In this document: positions 55,528 to 64,000 of the stretch, one piece after another
Numbering within the stretch: position 1 is the first letter of the stretch
Layout: every line of letters begins with the position of its first letter
DNA from: Jaminaea rosea
Lineage: Eukaryota > Basidiomycota > Exobasidiomycetes > Microstromatales
Reading direction: 5' to 3'
DNA length: 64,000 bases
NCBI RefSeq assembly: GCF_003144245.1
Contig: NW_020289979.1
Coordinates: 620,001-684,000, forward strand
Translations under genes and position numbers: made by a program
The notes under the pieces: generated by a model
What the model saw: the letters and a program-made list of their open reading frames with translations, nothing else
What the model was told of the DNA's origin: nothing
Database searches by the model: none

Positions 55528-55837
55528 GCTGCGCAAATGAGGGTGATCAGGGGAGTGGGCGTAGGCAAGAGACGCGAGAGAAGTCTTCAAGTGCCATGTC
55601 GAGGCGTTGGTCGAGGCGGACGGAGATGCGCACAAGCCAGTGCCACGCGACCAACACGGCAGGGCTCAGGCACGGCTTCCGGCCCACATCTCAGACGACC
55701 GGATATCCAGGCAGAGGAGAAACGGCCGGCTTGACTTTCTTTCTCGACCGCATACAAAGAGACGGCAGGAGGGCGAGAAAGGTGGGTAAAGGTACACACG
55801 GCTGGCCTTCTCTTCCACATCCTCTTCGGACGGCAGC
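55528..55837. promoter_or_regulatory. Divergent TRS120/hydrolase intergenic region
   Basis: 310 bases between two divergent ATGs, holding both promoters. The TRS120 frame is open through about a third of it but has no ATG there. No TATA element is evident. Confidence 0.4.
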
Positions 55838-57579
55838 ATGGCATCCCCTGACGCCTCGTCATCGTCCACATCACCACCACCACCACCGCCACTCTCCCGT
55901 CTGCCCGTCCTTCTGCCCCTCCTCGCCTCGCCCGCATCAGCACGCGATGCTGCCTCACCGCCCTTACATCTCCTACCTGGTGGAGAACTTCGCTCCTCGC
56001 GCCTGATTCATCGTCAATCGTCAATTGGCATAGAGTGGGTTTCCACCTCCCACGTATACCCAGCAGCATATCCGCGCTCTCACCCCGAGAGCACAGCTCC
56101 CCCTTGCTCTTCCGTAGAATCACGAGACAATGAGGCCGACCTGCTAGGCACGGCGAAGAGTAAAGACGTCGAGTCTCAGCAGAGGCATAGGGACCTAGCT
56201 CGCTTTGAGGAGATCAAGGCGCGCTATTCCGGTGGCCTGGCCTCCTTTTACCCGCCGGAGACGGAGCAAGAGGCTCAAGAGAGGGCCAAGGAGTTGGCTG
56301 CTATGGCCTATCCACAGTTGTGGAGCTGTGTGCAGCGTCTTGTTCCTGTGGAAGTGCCTGGTGGCTTGAAAGTGAGAGAGCGAATCGCTCGGGCTCGTAG
56401 AGGTCAGAGGTTGAAAGGGGAGCAAGAGGAGGGCTACACCCTTATTCTAGCCCATGCGAATGGATTCCACAAGGAGACATGGGAAGAGACCATTCGCTCT
56501 CTCCTCGAGTCTCTTCCCGACACGCTGCGCATCGAAGAGATCTGGAGTCTGGACAGCCTAGGAGCAGGGGAGAGTGGGGCCTTGGTGAAGGAGACGGTAG
56601 GCGATGTCTTCTCTTGGCTCGACGCAGCGAGGGATATTGAGCAGCTAGTCACAAGGTGCTTGCCCGAGATGGGCAATGAGGCCTTCGGACCGAGATGGCC
56701 GCCTACCCAGCTAGGGGCAAGAGCACCAAGGGAGCGTAGCGGCGCTATGCAGAAGGGCCGGCGTCAGCGACGTCATCGCAGATTCATCGGAGTAGGCCAC
56801 TCAGTCAGCGGAGCAGCTATGGCCATGCTCGCTGGCACCAGACCAGGCTTGTTCGACGCGGTAATCCTCATCGACCCCGTCACGGGGCACAAGGACAGTT
56901 GTGAGTACCCTCGTCCCTTACGCAGCACACCTCCTCGATCAATGGCTCGTTGCTCACCTCGCTTCCCCTACTGCCGCCGATAGTCTCAAAACACCTCGAC
57001 CAACCCTACACGGGCCTGAATCAACCTGCCGCCACGGGCGCTATTGTTCGTCGTCATACTTGGCTCTCAGGCAAGGCAGCAGGGGAATACTTCCGTTCCA
57101 AACCCTTCTTCAAAGGCTGGGACCGTAGGGTCTTGGACAGCTACACGCGCTTTTGTTTACGACCGCTCACCGTCCCTGGTGGAGGCGGGGCCGTTACGCT
57201 CGCCACTTCAAGGTGGAGCGAGGCGGCCGTATTTGCCTCGTCTGCTATTGGCTGCTTCGGACTGGCTGCCCTAGAGCACGGAGGGACGCGTAACGACGAC
57301 GCCACACCAACGAAGATCTGGCACCTCTCCGCCTCATCCTCTCGCTCCGTCCAGCGGGATGTTGATACCACCGCCATCGAGAAGGCGATCAAACGCGGCG
57401 CGGCAGAGGGACGCTTTGGGGCAGGAAGTGGAGCTGAGCGATTGGAGAAGGAGAAGGCAGATCACCTGGTTGTACAACAGATGCCAGACTTCGTTGGCAA
57501 GAAGTTGGCTGACGTGCTGAGGAAGATGCTGCTTAGCAAAGCAGAGGAGGGCTTCAAGCCGCCTGGGGCGAGATTGTGA
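55838..57579 (+). CDS. Alpha/beta hydrolase with C-terminal PTS1-like ARL
   Basis: Exons 55838-56900 and 56984-57579 (83-base intron, GTGAGT donor, GATAG acceptor) give 552 residues. After a Ser/Pro-rich N-terminus comes the hydrolase fold: ILAHANGFHKETWE (oxyanion region), IWSLDSLGAGESG, and the nucleophile elbow VGHSVSGAA with Ser322. LIDPVTGHKD follows as the next strand. A late HLVVQQMPDFVG places His515 as the likely catalytic histidine. These blocks resemble peroxisomal lipase/epoxide-hydrolase-like proteins of the yeast Lpx1 type. The C-terminus is GARL: the last three residues ARL fit the small-basic-Leu pattern of a type 1 peroxisomal signal. Substrate unknown. The protein has two long lid insertions (residues 290-318 and about 400-500). 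It ends 63 bases from the convergent PCD gene. Confidence 0.85.
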
Positions 57580-57642
57580 AAGAGGCTTATGATATCATGA
57601 CCAATGCATTGCCTCTGCGTTCGACTCGTCTCGTCTCTGTAC

Positions 57643-58377
57643 CTACTTGCTCGGCTTGATCCCCTCCGCATCCTTGGCCAGCTCTTCCGTCTTTGCCGCC
57701 ATGACAAAGTCGTTCTCGTGAAGCTGGCGGCAGCGCAAACGATCAGGTCAGGTCAGCTTTGCACACCAATCTCCTGTCTCCATCGCTCGCATCATACTTA
57801 CCCCACCGATGGAATGCGTCCACCATTCGACCCTCACCGCACCCCACTCTGTTGTGAGACGAGGATGATGCTTCTGCTCCTCCGCCTGAGCTCCAATGGC
57901 TGAGGTCAAGGCGAGGGCCGTGCGAAAGTTCTTGAAAGTCAGAGAGCGGGACAGTCTGGTGTGAATAGAGCAGTGATTGTCAACGTCATATCTCTACGGG
58001 ACGACTTCTCGACGGCGACTGTGGCGCTTCACTCACGCCTTTTCCCCAGGCACGGCCTCTACGATTGTCCAGCCAGCCTCGCCGAGACCAGATTCGCGCA
58101 GCCTTGCTTCGGCCTCTTGGTCAGTCATTTTGGTGATGCCTGAGCTTTTGCGGCATGGTACACATGACCCCTGTGCGAGCTCTGCTGACGTTTTCGCCGA
58201 CGAGACTGCGACTGTGGAAGACATGAGGCGAGTGTGTCGATGTGATGACTGAGGAACGCAGGGACGCGAGGGGCCAGCTCTCGCGGACACTTTGGTGACC
58301 GAAGCTGCTCTGCCTGTGGATGTGAGCTGAGAGCAGGGCCTGACGACTCTTGATGTCGCTCTAGCTGCGGCGCTCAT
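57643..58377 (-). CDS. Pterin-4a-carbinolamine dehydratase (PCD/DCoH)
   Basis: I assemble exons 58377-58037, 57955-57802 and 57723-57643 into 191 residues; no single frame shows the whole protein. The catalytic signature is complete after splicing: EEQKHHP (E139-P145), W151, V-R-V-E-W-W-T-H with H161, GG 164-165 and D170. These are the residues of the PCD active site, which dehydrates 4a-hydroxytetrahydropterin to quinonoid dihydropterin during pterin recycling. The first 90 residues are Arg/Ser/Ala-rich without acids until about residue 65, as in a mitochondrial presequence. An internal Met52 (MSSTVAV) could start a shorter cytosolic form. Divergent from the mitochondrial CoA-transferase gene across 272 bases. 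Aromatic amino-acid hydroxylases that need this enzyme are rare in fungi, so another role, such as pterin or molybdopterin upkeep, is possible. Confidence 0.88.
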
Positions 58378-58649
58378 CGACTCTTGACTTTGCCTTGACT
58401 AGTCTGACCTGGACGGCAATCTCAATCGCTATCGCTATTGAATGCGAAGGTTGTGCAGCTTTTGGGAGGCCGATCCGAGTCCGCCCACATGAGCTCCACA
58501 CGGCCGTCATCGACCGCCGGCCGGATGTGACGGCACACATCAGAGGCTGCACCCTGCCACTCACCCTAGCTTCGTCAGAAGGAACAAGTCGGGCACTGAC
58601 GAGAGGCAACCCTCCTTCATCCCCTCTCTCATTATTCCCCAACGCTAGC

Positions 58650-60442
58650 ATGTTCCGCCAACTACTCCGGCAAGGCGGCTCAGCCCGTCGTATGCCCCTA
58701 CGATGCGCGCCTTGCTCCTCGTCAATTGTTTCTGTCCGCCTTCTCTCCTCCTCGCACTCAAAGGTCTACAGCAGCGCCGATGAGGCAGTTAAGGACATCA
58801 AGTCCGGCTCTGTCGTGCTCAGCTCCGGCTTTGGCCTTTGCGGTACGCCTGACACTTTGATCGACGCCATTAGCAAGAACACGCAGATCCAGAACCTCAC
58901 ATGCGTCAGCAACAATGCCGGCAGTGGGGAGCGAGGACTTGGTGAGTGCGGCGGGATATCCACAGACGATGCAATGTAGCTAACCTCGATCTATATGGGC
59001 AGGCAAGCTGCTGGTCGCTGGCCAAGTCGGTAAGATGATCTCGTCCTTCATTGGGTCCAACAAGACGTTCGAGCAGCAGTACCTGGATGGCAAAGTGTCC
59101 CTTCAGCTCACACCGCAGGGATCCATCGCAGAGAGGTGCAGAGCAGGCGCCTTTGGTATCCCTGCCTTCTACACGCCTACCGGGTACGGAACTGCAGTAC
59201 AGACGGGGGACATCGTTGTGCGTTACAAGAAGGAAGGCGATGCCAAGCCCGAGCCTAAAGAGTGGGCTACACCTCGTGAGACTCGCGAGTTCAACGGGCG
59301 CAATTACATACTCGAGGAGGCCATCCATGCCGATGTGGCTATCGTCCACGCGTGGAAAGCAGACGAAATGGGCAACTGTCAATTCCGGTCAGTAGGCGTG
59401 GGGACAATTGAGCAGCCTTCTGCGGCGAGCTGCGGCTGACTTCCCTCACCGACTTACCGCCTCGGCACAGCTACGCAGCCAAGAACTTCGGGCCCGTCTT
59501 CTCCAAGAACGCTAAATTGACCATCATCGAAGCAGAGGAGATCGTCCCGGTGGGCAGCATTGACCCCAACTTCGTCGATGTCCCCTCCATCTTCGTCGAC
59601 CGAATCGTCAAGGCAACGATGCCGAAGCAGATTGAGGTGAAGACGTTACGCGAGGAGAAGAAGCCGCCCTCGAAGGAGGAATCTGCCCCTGCTGACGAGG
59701 CGAAAGCTAAGGGCAAGGCTCGTAGAAGGGCTATTGTGGCTCGAGCAGCAAAGGAGCTCCAGGCCGGGGACTATGTCAATCTTGGTGTGGGGATGCCTTC
59801 GCTGGTGCCCAACTTCCTGCCTGAGGGTGTGGACGTGACGCTGCACAGCGAGAATGGGATCTTGGGCATGGGTCCCTATCCTACACCCGCGGAGCTAGAT
59901 GCTGACCTGGTCAATGCGGGTAAAGAGACGGTGACCCTCTTGCCCGGGGCGTCTACGTTTGACTCGACTGAGTCATTCGGCATGATCAGGGGAGGGCATG
60001 TGGACGTGACGATGTTGGGCGCTCTCCAAGTCGCGGCCAACGGAGATCTGGCGTGAGTAGCGGCGCGCCATCTCTGTGATCCAAGCTGCGATGCTGACCT
60101 CTCGTTCTCCGCATCCGCAGCAACTGGATGATCCCGGCAAAGGTCGTCAAAGGAATGGGCGGCGCAATGGACCTCGTCTCCTCGCCAGACAACACCAAGG
60201 TCGTCGTGCTCACAGACCACGTAGACAAGAATGGTCAATCCAAGATCGTTCACCGTACTAAGCTCCCCCTCACTGGATCGCGCTGCGTCTCGAGGATCAT
60301 CACGGATCTGTGCGTCTTCGATGTCAACCGCAAGGGAGAGGGAGGCTTGACATTGATTGAGCTGATGGAAGGGGTGAGCTTGGAGGAGGTCAAAGAGAAG
60401 ACGGATGCTCCATTTGAGATTGCGAGTGGGATTGAAGCGTGA
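58650..60442 (+). CDS. SCOT: Succinyl-CoA:3-oxoacid CoA transferase (SCOT)
   Basis: Exons 58650-58941, 59003-59387, 59471-60052 and 60121-60442 give 526 residues. The second intron uses an uncommon GTCAGT donor, but the join [13 protein letters not shown] is exactly that of the family. The first 38 residues are Arg/Ser-rich with no acid, a mitochondrial presequence. The alpha domain has [17 protein letters not shown]-less but normal [14 protein letters not shown]; the beta domain has [10 protein letters not shown] and the catalytic glutamate E353 in [12 protein letters not shown] Lys/Glu-rich linker joins the domains. The enzyme transfers CoA from succinyl-CoA to acetoacetate, so that ketone bodies or leucine breakdown products enter acetyl-CoA. 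Length and domain order match eukaryotic SCOT (about 520). Confidence 0.97.
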
Positions 60443-60939
60443 GGGCAAGGATCGTACGATGCAATTGAACCCTCATGGCCGTACCCGTACCTTTGCGCGT
60501 GCCAATTGCTGTCGTGTGACACTAGAGTAGGCCTCTTGCACTAATCATCCGTCGTCGCGTTCTGTATTGCCTTGGCTTCGCCGTGAATAGAAGTGGAAGT
60601 TTGAACCCGGGTCTCGTCTCTTGCCACGCGCCTTTTTGAAATCCAAACTCACGCACTGAGCTCGAGTTCTGGCCCGCCCTCCTCGCCCTGCCGCCCTGCG
60701 CGCCCCGAGGCGAGTCATTGCACGTCGAGAGGTCGAGCTCAAGCTCGAGTCGTCTGCCTGGCCTCGGACGACGGCGGCGATTGGCCGCGTGCAAAAGTAG
60801 GAGGTCGAGTCGAGTCGTTCCCCGCTTCAGCGCTTGACGTCGAGCTTCTCCTTCTTCCGAACGCAGCATCCCCTGATATCGAGCTCAGAGAACCGCCAAT
60901 CACTGCATTCTTTCCTACTGCATCCTTCATCCTCACATC
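60443..60939. other. SCOT to homocitrate synthase interval
   Basis: 497 bases with the SCOT 3' end and the promoter and leader of homocitrate synthase. A GGGTTCAAAC on the minus strand near 60610 resembles a tRNA B box but the arms do not pair (see rejected). A TGACGTCGAG near 60836-60845 contains a TGACGTC core, which could be a bZIP site. The TGACTC core usual for Gcn4-type lysine control was not seen close to the gene. Confidence 0.35.
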
Positions 60940-62564
60940 ATGGCCCCGACTGCCGCCAACAACGACCCTTGCCCGACTTGCGTCGATAGCGAGGGTCCCA
61001 TCCGCCGAGTCAACGGCGAAGAGGCTGCCAACATTGAGCAAACCCACGTCGGCATCCCCAACACTGTCAATGGCAACGGCGCCAGCGCCAGCAACGGTCA
61101 TCCGACCAATGGCAACGGTACCAACGGCGCTGCCAATGGTACCGACTCCCGCCACGGAGGCTACGGCTCGCAGCCTTTTGGTGCCGGCCGCGCCTCTGAC
61201 CTCCTCTCGAACGTCTCCAACTTCAAGATCATCGAGTCGACGCTCCGTGAAGGCGAGCAGTTTGCTACCGCCTTCTTCGATACCGAGACCAAGATCAAGA
61301 TCGCCAAGGCTCTCGACAATTTCGGTGTTGACTGCATCGAGTTGACTTCACCCGCTGCTTCTGAACAGTCAAGGGCTGACTGTGAGGCTATTTGCAAGCT
61401 GGGCCTCAAGACCAAGGTCATCACCCACATTCGTTGCCATATGGACGATGCGAGAATCGCAGTCGAGACTGGTGTGGACGGCGTCGACGTTGTCATGGGA
61501 ACGAGCAAGTTCTTGAGGGAGTACTCGCACGGCAAGGACATGACCTACATCACCAAGAAGGCCATCGAGGTGCGTAGCGCAGCGCAAGGCGATGCGATTG
61601 TGTAGCGGACTCAAGACTGATCATCATCTCACTCCTCATACGCCCTCAGGTCATCGAGTTTGTCAAGTCCAAGGGCATCGAGATCCGCTTCTCGACCGAG
61701 GACTCGTTCCGCTCAGACCTCGTCGACCTCCTTTCCATCTACCAAGCAGTAGACAAGGTCGGCGTCAACCGAGTCGGTATTGCCGACACTGTGGGCTGCG
61801 CCAACCCTCGCCAGGTCTACGACCTCGTCCGCACCCTTCGCTCCGTCGTTGGCTGCGACATCGAGTGCCATTTCCACAACGACACGGGATGCGCCATTGC
61901 CAACTCGTACACTGCCCTCGAGGCCGGCGCGACGCACGTCGACACCTCGGTCCTCGGTATCGGTGAGCGCAATGGCATCCCGTCCCTGGGAGGCTTCATG
62001 GCTCGCATGTACACCGCAGACCGTGAATACGTTATGGGCAAGTACAACCTCAAGGCCCTCCGCGAGGTCGAGGAGCTCGTCGCCGGCGCCGTTGGCGTCT
62101 CAATCCCCTTCAACAACCCCATTACTGGTTTCTGCGCCTTCACGCACAAGGCCGGTATCCACGCCAAGGCCATCCTTGCCAACCCGTCGACGTACGAGAT
62201 CATCAAGCCGGAGGACTTTGGTCTCAACCGCTACATCCACTTTGGATCACGACTCACTGGCTGGAACGCAGTCAAGTCCCGAGCAGACCAGCTTGGCCTT
62301 GGCCTTACCGATGCGCAGATCAAGCAGGCTACCGAGAGAATCAAGATCATCGCCGACGTGCGCGACCAGTCAGTTGATGACATCGATGGTATTCTCCGCA
62401 TCTTTGCGCGTGGAGTCAAGGAGGGACACGAGGTGCACCGCGATGCTGTCTTCAACAACTTGTGGCAGGAGCACCTGAGGGCAACGGGCGAGAAGGAGGA
62501 GGACCTGCCTGAGCAACCGGCTACGAATGGGAATGCCAAGGCGCAGGAGCAATTGGCTGCGTAG
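60940..62564 (+). CDS. LYS20: Homocitrate synthase, first enzyme of the fungal lysine pathway
   Basis: Exons 60940-61569 and 61650-62564 (80-base intron, GTGCGT donor, CTCAG acceptor) give 514 residues. The reaction joins acetyl-CoA and 2-oxoglutarate into homocitrate, the committed step of the alpha-aminoadipate pathway. The TIM-barrel is complete: [15 protein letters not shown] with R103 and the metal-ligand E104, CHFHND with H284 and H286, and [15 protein letters not shown] near the barrel end. HKAGIHAKA in the lid is also present. The enzyme is normally inhibited by lysine; the sequence does not tell how strongly. The N-terminus has about 85 extra residues, including an Asn/Gly-rich stretch (residues 46-68), with no clear mitochondrial presequence. 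The C-terminus is Gln/Asn/Ala-rich. LYS20 and LYS21 cannot be told apart here. Confidence 0.97.
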
Positions 62565-63337
62565 ATGAGCAAGGGAGTCAGGCGTGGACACTTCTCTGCA
62601 TGTCCCTTCGTTGTTTTTGGTCGTTAGCTATGGTTTCGGTTTTCGTCTTGTGTTTTCCTTCCGCTACACACACACACACACACACACACAACACAGTTGA
62701 TCGAATTGCCAGAAGATCGAAGCTGCGATGCTCGCCAATCGGTATGCGGGGATGGACGGGAGCGGTTGAAAGCGCGTGGAAGAAGCCGAGTCGTCTTGCC
62801 GGTTGGGCAGGCCTCCTCATCCAGATTGCCATCGACCAGAGAGGCAGCAGTGCGTATGAGCTATGGCATCTCAAGGTTTCGTTCGTGAGCAACAGACATC
62901 CATGCGATCTGATCGATGCCTCCACTTCACCGCAGCTAACACTCTTGCCTACCTCAGACCTTGCCCCTTTTCCCCTCTGCTGTCTACTCTAATGGTGGCA
63001 AGCGCACCGAAATAGTTTGGGCGGTCAGGCCTAGCCACGTGGTTCAGCGTCGTCGCGCACCAGCCACTTCCCTGACGAAGCCAATCGCATCTCGCTCCTT
63101 CCCCCCCGCTCCCCCGTTTGACTCTACCACTCGATCCTCTCGTCTGACGATCATCACCAACCGTCCACGACCTCAGACGGACTAAACGACTTGACACGAC
63201 ACCGCAACAAGCAGCCCATCTGGCGTCTAGCTTCCTCCTTGCCACGCGACATTAGTCTTCTTCATTGAGAGCTCGCAGATCAGCTCCACCTGTTTGCCTA
63301 CACTTAGGGACATCAACCCACGACCGACTGAGACAGC
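62565..63337. other. Homocitrate synthase to SAR1 interval
   Basis: 773 bases holding the LYS20-like gene 3' end with an AC microsatellite and the SAR1 promoter and leader. An open frame from 62600 encodes a His/Thr run through the microsatellite and has no motif. Confidence 0.4.
62666..62690. repeat. AC dinucleotide microsatellite
   Basis: Twelve perfect AC units plus one base, about 100 bases downstream of the homocitrate synthase stop, probably in its 3' untranslated region. Confidence 0.95.

Positions 63338-64000
<663 letters not shown>

Noticed and set aside
60600-60625. tRNA B-box-like GGGTTCAAAC on the minus strand
   Set aside because: The flanking bases do not pair into a T arm, and no A box or acceptor stem is found at the right distance.
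62600-62992. Short plus-strand frame with hydrophobic start and a His/Thr run
   Set aside because: The run is the AC microsatellite read in frame; it lies in the probable 3' untranslated region of homocitrate synthase.

Overview
This is a eukaryotic nuclear segment from a fungus, most likely a yeast-like or smut-related basidiomycete (Ustilaginomycotina is my best guess). The evidence is dense single genes on both strands, GC-rich coding sequence, few short introns (about 60-110 bases, mostly GTGAGT...CAG, often one near the 5' end), a PAS/GATA white-collar-2-like factor, a fungal homocitrate synthase and Ssd1/Spt6/Trs120 proteins of basidiomycete size. I see no bacterial operons, CRISPR arrays, rRNA, convincing tRNA, transposon or viral remnant. 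The placement is inference from gene structure, not from a database.

Layout, left to right (strand in brackets): small secreted cysteine-containing protein (+, 295-1032); SPT6 (-, 1177-6677); VPS55 (+, 6991-7745, five exons); CDC45 (+, 8297-10837); PAS-GATA transcription factor after a 1.5 kb leader (+, 12323-14912); SSD1/Dis3L2-type RNB protein (+, 16123-20660); OPT-family transporter (+, 21081-23225); secreted ThuA-fold protein with a GPI-like tail (+, 24710-25846); UTP15 (+, 26478-28422); APC10/DOC1 (-, 28572-29369); AIM41/YqeY-like (+, 29596-30382); unrecognised coiled-coil protein (+, 30824-32007); eRF1 (-, 33082-34628); Sec7-PH ArfGEF (-, 34988-40144); LSH/DDM1-type SNF2 ATPase (-, 40984-43988); PAP2 lipid phosphatase (+, 44755-45867); unrecognised TPR protein in seven exons (+, 46308-50077); TRS120 (-, 50500-55527); alpha/beta hydrolase with a C-terminal PTS1-like ARL (+, 55838-57579); pterin-4a-carbinolamine dehydratase (-, 57643-58377); succinyl-CoA:3-oxoacid CoA transferase (+, 58650-60442); homocitrate synthase (+, 60940-62564); and the first three exons of SAR1, cut by the right edge (+, 63338-64000).

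Most genes are unrelated housekeeping functions: transcription elongation and chromatin (SPT6, LSH), replication and cell cycle (CDC45, APC10), ribosome and translation (UTP15, eRF1, SSD1), and membrane traffic (VPS55, ArfGEF, TRS120, SAR1). There is no operon-like logic. The only coupling is positional, with several divergent pairs sharing 200-350 base promoters (SPT6/VPS55, APC10/AIM41, TRS120/hydrolase, PCD/SCOT) and tight convergent ends (hydrolase/PCD 63 bases apart).

I found no clear new multi-gene system. The observations most worth a second look are the SSD1 homologue, which keeps all four RNase II catalytic aspartates and also carries four NDR-kinase-type HxRxxS sites; the Spt5-like TP repeats at the SPT6 C-terminus; the likely peroxisomal hydrolase; an in-frame, stop-free intron in eRF1; and three proteins I cannot assign (secreted protein, coiled-coil protein, TPR protein).
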